Below, piece after piece: positions 16,679 through 24,680 of a DNA stretch of 35,208 nt (position 1 is its first letter; the number at the start of each line of letters is the position of its first letter). Source of the stretch: an uncultured Clostridia bacterium (GTDB lineage Bacteria > Bacillota > Clostridia > TANB77 > CAG-508); assembly GCA_944393325.1 (NCBI GenBank), contig CALXZU010000001.1, forward strand, positions 1 through 35,208. The letters are read 5' to 3'. Under the pieces are notes generated by a model. That model saw nothing but the letters and a program-made list of their open reading frames with translations, did no database searches and was not told where the DNA came from. The translations under genes were made by a program, and so were the position numbers.

Positions 16679-18718
16679 ATGAAAATAGAAAAAATTAAGG
16701 TAGAAAATTTTAGAAGTCTTAGAAATTTTTCCATAGAGTTAGAAGAAACATTGTCATTAATAGTAGGAAAGAACAATACTGGAAAAACATCACTTATAGA
16801 GATATTAAATAAATTTGTAAATAAAAGTAGCATAATTGAACCTGATGATTTTAATATTGAATATCTTAAAGAATTAGAAAAAAATGTAAAAGATGAATCA
16901 TATGAATTTATTACTCAAGGAGTAAAACTAAAAATCTTTATAAAATATGATGAAAAAGATAATTTATCAAATATATCAAATTTTTTAACAACATTAGATC
17001 CCGAAAATAACTATATTATTTTGGACTTTGAATATGTTTTAAACGAAGAAAATTTTACATTATTAAAAACAGATTTTATGAATTTTATTAAAGAGAACAC
17101 TGAAAAAGATTTCGAATATTTTTTTAGACACAAGTATAAAAAATATTTTAAACAAATAAAAAGAAGTTTAGAGTACAATATAGAAAAGAAAGAAGAAAGT
17201 AATGATACATATGTAGATATAGAAAACGATAAAGATATAAGTAGGATAATAAATATAAAATTTATTTCGGCGAAAAGGTTGGTAGACAATAAAGACTCCA
17301 ACAGAACATTATCAATTCAATCTGCTAGCTATTACGAAAAAATAGAAGATACACCAGAAATGGAGAAAAGTATAGCAGATTTTAGAAATGAATTAGAGAA
17401 AACGGATAAAAAATTTGATGAAAAATATGCAAATATTTTTAAAGACATTATTGATAAAATAAAAGAATTCGGTTGCTTGAAAAAAGATGAATTAAATCTA
17501 GAAATTAGGTCACTTTTACAACAAAGTAATATTTTAAAAGGTAATACAACCGTATTTTATAATTATAAGGGACAGACAAATTTACCAGAAAATTATAATG
17601 GATTAGGATATTTAAATTTAATTAGTATAATATTTGAAATTGAAAATATAATAAATGATTTTTCAAAATCTGATAATGTTGCAGATATTAATTTACTATT
17701 TATAGAAGAACCAGAAGCACATACACATCCACAAATGCAATATGTATTTATAAATAATATAAAAAGTCTTCTAAAAAAATCATCAGAAGAGAAGAACATA
17801 AAATTACAAACTATTATAACAACTCATTCGTCACACATAGTTTCACAAAGTAGTTTTGATGATATTAAGTATTTTAATAAAAGCGATAATGGTACATGGT
17901 GTAAAAACTTAAAAGATTTAGAAGAAATGTACAAAAGTGAAGAAAAGAATTATAAATTTTTAAAACAATATTTAACTTTAAATCGCTCTGAAATATTTTT
18001 CGCAGATAAAATTATTTTTATTGAAGGTGATACAGAACGAATTTTATTACCAGCAATGTTAAAAAAAATTGATAAAAATAGTACTGATTTGGATGAAAAG
18101 CTATTATCGCAAAATATTTCAATAATTGAAGTGGGTAGACATTCAAAAATTTTTGAGAAATTTTTAAATTTTATACAAATAAAAACTTTAATAATAACGG
18201 ATATTGATTCAACAAGAAAAAAGATAAATACTAAAGGAAAAACTACATATATATCTTGTCCTGTAGACGACGAAGAGGCAATAAGGACAAGCAATGATTC
18301 AATTAAGTTCTTTTTTGATAAATATATTGAGAATGATGATTGTTTAGACATATTAAAAAATATACAAACAAAAGATAGAATTTTAAAAAAGGTAGAAAAT
18401 AATTGGGAAAAAAATGAAAATGGAAATCTTATGATTCAATATCAACTTAAAGAGGATTCAATCAACTATTTTCCGAGAAGTTTTGAAGATGCTTTTATTT
18501 GTATTAATAGTGATTTTATTAAGAAAAATGATTTTTCTTCACTGAAAAATAAAGAAATTATCGAAGAAAAGCCAAACGAATATTACAAAATAGCTAATGA
18601 ATGTATTGATAGTAAGCCATCTTTTGCTATAGAAATATTATTAAATAGTAATGAGGATTATTCAAATTGGAATATACCTAAATATATAAAAGAGGGATTA
18701 GAATGGTTGAAAAAATAG
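16679..18718 (+). CDS. gajA: GajA-like OLD-family ATPase/TOPRIM nuclease (Gabija-type)
   Basis: A 679-residue protein with ATG 16679 after AAAAGGAG. The N-terminal ABC-type ATPase has Walker A GKNNTGKTS at residues 30-38, and Walker B 'LLFIEEPEAHTHP' with E343-E344. The 'TTHSSHIVS' H-loop follows. The C-terminal TOPRIM domain has EGDTE at 449-453 and TDID at 507-510, the metal-binding acids of OLD nucleases. The next gene, a UvrD-like helicase, overlaps by 16 nt. An OLD nuclease with an adjacent UvrD-like helicase is the Gabija defence architecture. Members of that system cut phage DNA when nucleotide pools fall. At 679 residues it is about 100 longer than the best-known GajA, so it may be a variant. 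Confidence 0.85.
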   Translation: MKIEKIKVENFRSLRNFSIELEETLSLIVGKNNTGKTSLIEILNKFVNKSSIIEPDDFNIEYLKELEKNVKDESYEFITQGVKLKIFIKYDEKDNLSNISNFLTTLDPENNYIILDFEYVLNEENFTLLKTDFMNFIKENTEKDFEYFFRHKYKKYFKQIKRSLEYNIEKKEESNDTYVDIENDKDISRIINIKFISAKRLVDNKDSNRTLSIQSASYYEKIEDTPEMEKSIADFRNELEKTDKKFDEKYANIFKDIIDKIKEFGCLKKDELNLEIRSLLQQSNILKGNTTVFYNYKGQTNLPENYNGLGYLNLISIIFEIENIINDFSKSDNVADINLLFIEEPEAHTHPQMQYVFINNIKSLLKKSSEEKNIKLQTIITTHSSHIVSQSSFDDIKYFNKSDNGTWCKNLKDLEEMYKSEEKNYKFLKQYLTLNRSEIFFADKIIFIEGDTERILLPAMLKKIDKNSTDLDEKLLSQNISIIEVGRHSKIFEKFLNFIQIKTLIITDIDSTRKKINTKGKTTYISCPVDDEEAIRTSNDSIKFFFDKYIENDDCLDILKNIQTKDRILKKVENNWEKNENGNLMIQYQLKEDSINYFPRSFEDAFICINSDFIKKNDFSSLKNKEIIEEKPNEYYKIANECIDSKPSFAIEILLNSNEDYSNWNIPKYIKEGLEWLKK

Positions 18719-20559
18719 ATGAGTTAAAAATGATAAGAAAAAATATAGAAAATAATAAGAATTTTTTATTAAGTGGTGGAGCTGGTAGTGGGAAAACATA
18801 TTCTTTAATACAAACAATTAATTTAATAAAAAGCCTTTATAATAATAAATCCATAGCTTGTATAACATATACTAATGTAGCCGTTAATGAAATAAAAAAT
18901 AGAGTAATCGATAATAGAAATCTTGAAGTATTGACTATACATGATTTTTTGTGGAAAAATATAAAGAAGTATCAAAAAGAGCTAAAAAAATGTATTATAC
19001 AATTAATAAATGATGGACAAATAAAATTTAGTGATGAAGATATACAGCAAAATTTCTTTGATGATATGAATATTCAATATAAAGAATATTTAGATATAAA
19101 GAAAGGTATTATTTCACATGATGAGGTTATACTGGTAGCAAATAAAATGTATAAAGAATATAAAATATTATGCGATATTTTAAAAGATAAATATGATTTT
19201 ATTTTAGTAGATGAATATCAGGATACTAATAAATTAGTCGTAGAGATTTTATTAGATTTTTTAAATAAGAGTAGTAAAAATAATATTATTGGTTTTTATG
19301 GCGATTCAATGCAAGCTATATATAGTGATGGTGTAGGAGATTTAAATAATTATGTAGAAAATGGCAAAATAGTGGAAATACAAAAGAAACAAAATAGAAG
19401 AAATCCAATGTTGGTAATAGAGTTGGCAAATAAAATAAGGGGAGATGGATTAATACAAGAACCGTCGGAGGACTTGAAAGCTCCTAATATGGAAAATGGA
19501 AAAATAAAAGTAGGAGAAACAAAATTTATATATTCAGAGAATTTTATAGAATATGAAAAATTAAAAAATAATAAAATTTTTCATGATTGGGATTTTGAGG
19601 ATTCTGAAAATACAAAAGAATTAGATTTGACACATAATTTAATTGCTAATAGGGCAGGATTTTCAAAATTAATGGAGATATATGATAAAGATCCAATATT
19701 GAAATTAAAGCAAGAATTAGTAAGAAAAATAGGAAAAGATAATATAAATGAAGATTGTACGTTTGAAGAAATTTTAAATAAATATCCCCAATTTGAAATA
19801 AAAGTTAAAGCAATAAAAGAAGATAAATCAGTAAGTCTTTTATATAATTTAGTAAAAGATAAGCCTTTTAAAAAAGTAAAAAAAATGTATTTTTCTAAGG
19901 ATTCTTTAATAGATGATAAAAAATTATCAGTAGAAGAGATTGAAACTAAAGGAAGAAAAAGAGATATATTGATAAATCAATTATTTAAAATTCAAAATTT
20001 AATAGTATTATATGAAAATAAAAAATTTAATGATTTTATAAGAAAGACAGATTTTACTATTGATAGTATAAATGATAAGAAAAAAATTAATGAAAGAATT
20101 TTAATGTTAAAAGAAAAGCAAAATAAAACAATAGAAGAAGTAATAAATATGGCAGATAAGCTAAATATCTGCCTAAAAGATGATAAATTTAAATCTTTTA
20201 TTAATAGTAATGAATATCTCTATGAAAGAGTAAAAAAGTTAAAGTATATAGAATTTCAAAATCTTTTTAATTATATAGAGGGATATACTCCGTTTTCAAC
20301 GCAACATAAAGTTAAAGGATCTGAATTTAAAAATGTACTAGTAATATTAGATAATGGAAACTGGAAACAATATAATTTTGAATATCTATTCACAGAATCT
20401 GGCAATGAAAAAGTATTGAAACGTACTCAAAAGATATTTTATGTTTGTTGTACGAGAGCAAAGGAGAGACTATATGTTTATTATTGTATGCCATCACCTA
20501 AAGTAATTGATAGGGCAAAAGAATGGTTTGGAGAAGATAATGTGATAAAAATATATTAA
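18703..20559 (+). CDS. gajB: GajB-like UvrD/Rep-type helicase
   Basis: A 618-residue protein with ATG 18703, coupled by overlap to gajA (GAGGGATT upstream). SF1 helicase motifs in order: Walker A GAGSGKT (residues 26-32), 'CITYTNVAVNEIK' (Ia), DEYQDT at 170-175 (II), 'GDSMQAIYS' (III), 'QHKVKGSEFKNV' around H535 (V), and 'CCTRAKERLY' from 582 (VI). The protein is longer than typical GajB (about 500), with an extra helical stretch between residues 270 and 500. By family knowledge GajB binds GajA and helps sense nucleic acid ends or nucleotide depletion. Confidence 0.86.
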   Translation: MVEKIDELKMIRKNIENNKNFLLSGGAGSGKTYSLIQTINLIKSLYNNKSIACITYTNVAVNEIKNRVIDNRNLEVLTIHDFLWKNIKKYQKELKKCIIQLINDGQIKFSDEDIQQNFFDDMNIQYKEYLDIKKGIISHDEVILVANKMYKEYKILCDILKDKYDFILVDEYQDTNKLVVEILLDFLNKSSKNNIIGFYGDSMQAIYSDGVGDLNNYVENGKIVEIQKKQNRRNPMLVIELANKIRGDGLIQEPSEDLKAPNMENGKIKVGETKFIYSENFIEYEKLKNNKIFHDWDFEDSENTKELDLTHNLIANRAGFSKLMEIYDKDPILKLKQELVRKIGKDNINEDCTFEEILNKYPQFEIKVKAIKEDKSVSLLYNLVKDKPFKKVKKMYFSKDSLIDDKKLSVEEIETKGRKRDILINQLFKIQNLIVLYENKKFNDFIRKTDFTIDSINDKKKINERILMLKEKQNKTIEEVINMADKLNICLKDDKFKSFINSNEYLYERVKKLKYIEFQNLFNYIEGYTPFSTQHKVKGSEFKNVLVILDNGNWKQYNFEYLFTESGNEKVLKRTQKIFYVCCTRAKERLYVYYCMPSPKVIDRAKEWFGEDNVIKIY

Positions 20560-20605
20560 AAATTATATAAAATAAAGCATATAAGATGGAAAAGGAATGA
20601 AATTA

Positions 20606-21793
20606 ATGGATGAAAATAAAAAAATGATATTTTTTTTTGATGAATCATTTCATAGTAGAAAAATAAATGAAAAAACTGTAGAAGATAAAGATTTTTTTGA
20701 TAATTATGTAATAACTGGAATTGGATGTAAATTTGATGATTTAGGTAAAAATAAAATTATATATAAACAATTTGAAGAAAAATATAAAAATAAATTCTCT
20801 ATTTCCAAAGATGATGAACTAAAAAGTAAAATTGTAAAAAAGGAACAATACGAATATGGCATAAAGTCATTCAATCATAATTCATTTGACTTATATAGAT
20901 CTTTTTGGAAATTACTTAATCAAAGCGAAAATATATATTATATTTGTACTATAAGTAAATTAGAATATATATTGACTCAATTTGATTATGAAATTCTTGG
21001 AATTAGGAAATATGAATCATTCATATATTCTATAGTTAAAGCTGTAAATGTATATAGACCTAAAAATGTATTAAAAAGTTTATTTGAAGAAGATGGATTA
21101 TTATTAGAAGAATTAATTAATTTCTTAAGAAGAAAAATATCACAAAATGGAAATAATGCAATAAAGATTCATGAAAATGCATCATTTATAGAATGTATTA
21201 TGATTTTAGAAAGAATAAACAAGGGAAAAATAGAATTTAAATGGAAGTATAATAAAGTATTTGAAGGATTTAAAAAATTAATAACTGAATTAGGTATGAA
21301 TGATATTGAAGTAATAATTGATAAAGAAGGAAATTCTAGAAATAATACTGCAAATGCTTGTAGAGAAGAAGGTTTTGAAAATGTAATAGAATTGGATTCT
21401 AAAGATAGTATACTTTTGAGATGTACAGATTTGTTTTGTGGTTTTATTAGTAGAATGATGAGAGCTATATATGAAGATACCAAAACAAATGATTATGAAG
21501 AATATAAAGAAAAGAAAATAATAAATAAGAAGTGGTTTGAAATTGATGAGGAACATTTTTTATTATATAAAGATATAGCGAAGTACTTCAAAAAATATTC
21601 AAAGTATTATTGGAGTACTTACATATCAATATATTTTGATAGTTTTTTGCAATTTATAGATTTAATATATTATTTTGATAGATTTAAAAACTTTGAAGAG
21701 TTTAATTGTATTAATTCCTCTAGGCATAGAGAAATATATAATAGTTTTATTATAAATGAAATAGGTAAAAAATTTAAATTATACGGATGGTAA
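20606..21793 (+). CDS. DUF3800-like protein downstream of the Gabija-type pair
   Basis: A 395-residue protein. I choose ATG 20606 because AAAGGA (20591-20596) is well spaced for it but abuts the alternative ATG at 20597. The N-terminus 'MIFFFDESFHS' (D12-E13-S14) and the later 'VIIDKEGNSRN' and 'ELDSKDSILLRCTDLFCGFI' match the DUF3800 pattern, an early DES and a late 'D...LQ/R.tDl..G'. That family has an RNase H-like fold and is often found in defence islands. It is separated by about 47 nt from gajB and ends at a strong terminator, so it may be a third gene of the locus. Confidence 0.65.
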   Translation: MDENKKMIFFFDESFHSRKINEKTVEDKDFFDNYVITGIGCKFDDLGKNKIIYKQFEEKYKNKFSISKDDELKSKIVKKEQYEYGIKSFNHNSFDLYRSFWKLLNQSENIYYICTISKLEYILTQFDYEILGIRKYESFIYSIVKAVNVYRPKNVLKSLFEEDGLLLEELINFLRRKISQNGNNAIKIHENASFIECIMILERINKGKIEFKWKYNKVFEGFKKLITELGMNDIEVIIDKEGNSRNNTANACREEGFENVIELDSKDSILLRCTDLFCGFISRMMRAIYEDTKTNDYEEYKEKKIINKKWFEIDEEHFLLYKDIAKYFKKYSKYYWSTYISIYFDSFLQFIDLIYYFDRFKNFEEFNCINSSRHREIYNSFIINEIGKKFKLYGW

Positions 21794-21899
21794 ATATATA
21801 ATTTAATAATAATTGCTTGAAAAGAAAAAATATAAAAGTTGTTTAACTGTGTCAAAAAAATTTTATATAGTTTTATATATTAAAGATGAAATAAAAATG

Positions 21900-21926
21900 A
21901 AAAGTCCGAGATTATCGGACTTTTTT
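21900..21926 (+). terminator. Strong terminator closing the Gabija-like locus
   Basis: AAAAGTCCGA (21900-21909), loop GATTA, TCGGACTTTT (21915-21924), then TT. A 10-bp perfect stem with a U tract. It may also serve the convergent minus-strand gene at 21996. Confidence 0.88.
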
Positions 21927-21995
21927 AAAATATAAATCTTGATATAATTAATAAAATATAAAAGGTAATTAAATATCAAAATTAATTTAAATTGC

Positions 21996-22289
21996 TTAAT
22001 TTTTAGTACAATTAATTATCAATTCTACACCATCACAAAACCCATTCCTATAATACTTCTCATTCCAATAACAAATATAATCCATAAAATTCTTATCAAG
22101 TCTATCTAATTGATTTCTTACATACTTTTGATTTTGTTTAGCAACATTCTTTAAAATGTTTTCAGCAATCTCATCAAAATAAATATAATGTTTTCTATCT
22201 TCTTTAGTAAGTGTGCCTAAAACCATTTCTTCTCTAAAACTTAACCAATCTCTTAAAATATCATCATTAACTTCTCTAAAATTATTCAT
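21996..22289 (-). CDS. Small hypothetical protein at the element's right end
   Basis: A 97-residue minus-strand protein with ATG at 22289 and a good AGGAGG (minus strand, about 22300). It is helical, opens 'MNNFREVNDDILRDWLSFRE', and the C-terminus has 'YWNEKYYRNGFCDGVELI'. The 'YYRxGFxDG' ending recalls small Firmicutes proteins carried on mobile elements; I cannot name a family. It faces the terminator at 21900 and lies next to the putative integrase arm repeats. Function unknown. Confidence 0.6.
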   Translation of the reverse strand: MNNFREVNDDILRDWLSFREEMVLGTLTKEDRKHYIYFDEIAENILKNVAKQNQKYVRNQLDRLDKNFMDYICYWNEKYYRNGFCDGVELIINCTKN

Positions 22290-22375
22290 AATCTAAATCC
22301 TCCTAAAATTAAAATTTTTATTAATAAAATTATTTCTTACAAGGGCTTAAAATACGGGAACAAACGTACTATACG

Positions 22376-22397
22376 AATTGGGTAAAAATTGGGCAAA
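22376..22397. repeat. Tandem 11-bp direct repeats, possible integrase arm sites
   Basis: AATTGGGTAAA (22376-22386) is directly followed by AATTGGGCAAA (22387-22397), differing at one base. Short tandem repeats about 130 bp from a core site are typical of arm-type binding sites of tyrosine integrases. Confidence 0.45.
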
Positions 22398-22516
22398 ATC
22401 TACTCAAAAAATGCCCTAAAAATGCACAAATGTTCTGTAAATGAAAACTCTTGTAAATACTGAAATACCAACAAAAACTCTAATTTTCACAAACTTACAA
22501 AAAGTGGTCAGGTCTC

Positions 22517-22532
22517 GCTCATAACCCGAAGG
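22517..22532 (+). other. tRNA-fMet-like 16-nt match, candidate attachment-site core
   Basis: GCTCATAACCCGAAGG equals the anticodon loop and 3' side of the anticodon stem of bacterial initiator tRNA-Met (known sequence pattern, CAT anticodon). Neither flank continues as a tRNA, so this is not a tRNA gene. It lies about 120 nt after the tandem repeats and before the first gene of the next region, and could be the att core left by integration. The missing tRNA half to the right weakens the case. Confidence 0.4.
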
Positions 22533-22578
22533 CATAAAATATAGCTAGTTAATATTATTATAAAAAAATCTCAACATC

Positions 22579-22607
22579 TTGAAGAAAAACATCATTATTG
22601 ATATAAT
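22579..22607 (+). promoter_or_regulatory. Promoter of the DNA methyltransferase gene
   Basis: TTGAAG (22579-22584) and TATAAT (22602-22607) have a 17-nt spacer, with a leader of about 34 nt to ATG 22648. The 358-nt gap from 22290 otherwise holds only the repeats and att-like site. Confidence 0.6.
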
Positions 22608-22647
22608 ACATAAAGAAATAAGGTTGTGTATTAATAAGGAGGAAAAA

Positions 22648-24567
22648 ATGGCAATAAAATATATTCCATATTTTAAAGAACCAATACAAGGACAGGCAAT
22701 TTTGGATAATTTTACAAGGACAAAAAGAGTATTAAAATATGCCGAAAATGATAAAGTATTAAATAGAATAGAAAGAGGAATGCCTTTATATGAAGTAGAT
22801 ACTGAGGAAATAGTAGGAAATAAAGAAACAGAAAATATGGTAATAAGAGGAGAATGTGTATCAGCATGTGCATATTTAAAGGAAAATAATATAAAAGTAG
22901 ATTTAGTATACATAGATCCACCGTTTGCAAGTGGAGCAGATTATGCAAAAACAATATATGTAAGAAGAAATCCCAAAGTAGCTGAAGCGATAGAAAAAGC
23001 AGAAGAGAAGTTGGAAGATGAAGAACTAAGAACATTTGAAGAGAAAATGTATGGAGATGTATGGAATAAAGAGGCGTATTTGAATTGGATGTATGAGAAT
23101 TTAATGGCAATAAAATCAGTAATGTCTGAAAAAGGTTCAATATATGTCCAATTAGATCAAAAAATTGGTCATTATGTGAAAATCTTAATGGATGAAATTT
23201 TTGGAGAAGATAATTTTCAAAATGATATTACATGGGAATATCAGGGGTCTTGGGTAGAGCCAAAAAATCATTTCCCTAAAAGACATCAAGATATATTTTT
23301 CTATAGATTAGGTGATACAGAAGGGGAAGAGCCTATTTATAATAGAGATTATGAAAATGATGTCCAAGCTGGTATAAATTATAGTAGATGGTATGATTAT
23401 ATAGAAAATAACAAAATTTATGCAAAAAATGCTCCTTTTCATGATAAAAGATTTAAACCATATGTAGAAAGATTTAAAAAAGAGTATGGAAGAGAACCTA
23501 AAGGTGATGATATTTTAATGGATTTTAAAGGTTCTGTTGTGGGTGACGTATGGTATATAAAAGCAGCAGATCCAAAATCTCCTCAGTATACAGGATATGC
23601 AACTCAAAAACCGGAAAGCTTATTAGAAAGAGTAATTAGAGCATCATCAAATGAAAATATGGTGGTTGCAGATTTTTTTGGGGGTTCAGGAGTTACTGCA
23701 AAAGTTGCAAATGACTTAAATAGAAAGTTTATTCATTGTGATGTAGGTATAAATAGTATAGAGACAACAAGAGATAGATTAATAGAAGCAGGAGCATCTT
23801 TTAAAATAATGGATATAAAAGATGGAGTAAATTTATATAGAAATCCAGTACAGACAATGGAAAAAGTAAAATCATTAATACCAGGGCTAAAGGAAGAAGA
23901 AAGTATATCAGACTTCTGGGCAGGAGCAATAAATGATAGTAAAAGTGGAATAATTCCGGTATGTATACCTAATTTAATGGATTCAGGAACAAAGATATTA
24001 GATATAGTATTAGTAAATAAAATAATAAATGGAGAAATACCAGAATTAGAAGATGATATAAGAAAGGTAATAATTTATTATATAGACATAACAGATAAAA
24101 AAGAGGTAAAGAAATTTATAAAAGAAAATTTAAAAAGAGATATAGAAATAGAGCTAAAAGATTTAAAAGAGATATTAGATGAAACAGTGGTAACAGATAT
24201 TTTAGAATATCATATAGAGAAAAAAGAGCTAATAATAGATAAGTTTATAAGTGATAGATTAATAGGAAAGATAAATGAGTATAACGAAAAAATGAAAGCA
24301 CAAAAGGTTTCAACTGGGAAGAAGGAAAAGAAAATAGAGATAAGTGATGAAGGACTAGAATTAATAGAAATGGTTTCTTTAGATTGTACATCTAAAAAAG
24401 GAACGTGGAATAGTGATGAAGAAATAAAGATAGATAAAAAAGGATATGTAACAAAAAATGGAAAAAAGACAAAAGAGTTCTGGGATGGAAAGATTGCGTT
24501 TAAAAAGAAACCTCTTAGAATAAAGGTAAGAAATATTGCAGGAGATGAAAGTGTTATAATTATATAA
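22648..24567 (+). CDS. Site-specific DNA methyltransferase (N4/N6, beta-type)
   Basis: A 639-residue protein. Start ATG 22648 is preceded by TAAGGAGG; an upstream in-frame ATG at 22579 overlaps the promoter and is rejected. The catalytic motif DPPF at 90-93 precedes the SAM motif FGGSG at 344-348, the motif order of beta-class amino-methyltransferases (type III Mod-like). 'YVQLDQKIGHYVKILMDEIF' and 'TQKPESLLERVI' are usual family segments. The C-terminal 250 residues are charged, with no known motif, and may recognise DNA. It has its own promoter and terminator. The next gene encodes a helicase, but it is of the TOTE primase type rather than a type III Res. No partner nuclease is visible, so it may be an orphan methylase or belong to an unusual conflict system. 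Confidence 0.85.
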   Translation: MAIKYIPYFKEPIQGQAILDNFTRTKRVLKYAENDKVLNRIERGMPLYEVDTEEIVGNKETENMVIRGECVSACAYLKENNIKVDLVYIDPPFASGADYAKTIYVRRNPKVAEAIEKAEEKLEDEELRTFEEKMYGDVWNKEAYLNWMYENLMAIKSVMSEKGSIYVQLDQKIGHYVKILMDEIFGEDNFQNDITWEYQGSWVEPKNHFPKRHQDIFFYRLGDTEGEEPIYNRDYENDVQAGINYSRWYDYIENNKIYAKNAPFHDKRFKPYVERFKKEYGREPKGDDILMDFKGSVVGDVWYIKAADPKSPQYTGYATQKPESLLERVIRASSNENMVVADFFGGSGVTAKVANDLNRKFIHCDVGINSIETTRDRLIEAGASFKIMDIKDGVNLYRNPVQTMEKVKSLIPGLKEEESISDFWAGAINDSKSGIIPVCIPNLMDSGTKILDIVLVNKIINGEIPELEDDIRKVIIYYIDITDKKEVKKFIKENLKRDIEIELKDLKEILDETVVTDILEYHIEKKELIIDKFISDRLIGKINEYNEKMKAQKVSTGKKEKKIEISDEGLELIEMVSLDCTSKKGTWNSDEEIKIDKKGYVTKNGKKTKEFWDGKIAFKKKPLRIKVRNIAGDESVIII

Positions 24568-24571
24568 AAGT

Positions 24572-24611
24572 AAAAAATGAGCAGCTAGTATAAAAACTAT
24601 GCTCATTTTTT
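24572..24611 (+). terminator. Terminator after the methyltransferase
   Basis: AAAAAATGAGCA (24572-24583) pairs with TGCTCATTTTTT (24600-24611), a 12-bp stem ending in a T tract, with a small inner AGT/ACT pairing. Confidence 0.82.
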
Positions 24612-24623
24612 GTAAACATAAAT

Positions 24624-24652
24624 TTGAAAAATTTAGAAATATAGTATATAAT
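24624..24652 (+). promoter_or_regulatory. Promoter of the primase-helicase gene
   Basis: TTGAAA (24624-24629) and TATAAT (24647-24652) have a 17-nt spacer. The start point is expected near 24659, just ahead of the AGGAGG at 24669. Confidence 0.6.
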
Positions 24653-24680
24653 ATATGCACCTGGAAAAGGAGGGATAGCT

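Noticed and set aside
17950-18351. Antisense open frame inside the GajA-like gene
   Set aside because: It has no ribosome site and its hydrophobic composition is a by-product of the AT-rich coding strand opposite.
22505-22580. A complete tRNA-Met gene
   Set aside because: Only 16 nt match; no D-arm, T-arm or acceptor stem can be formed from the flanks.
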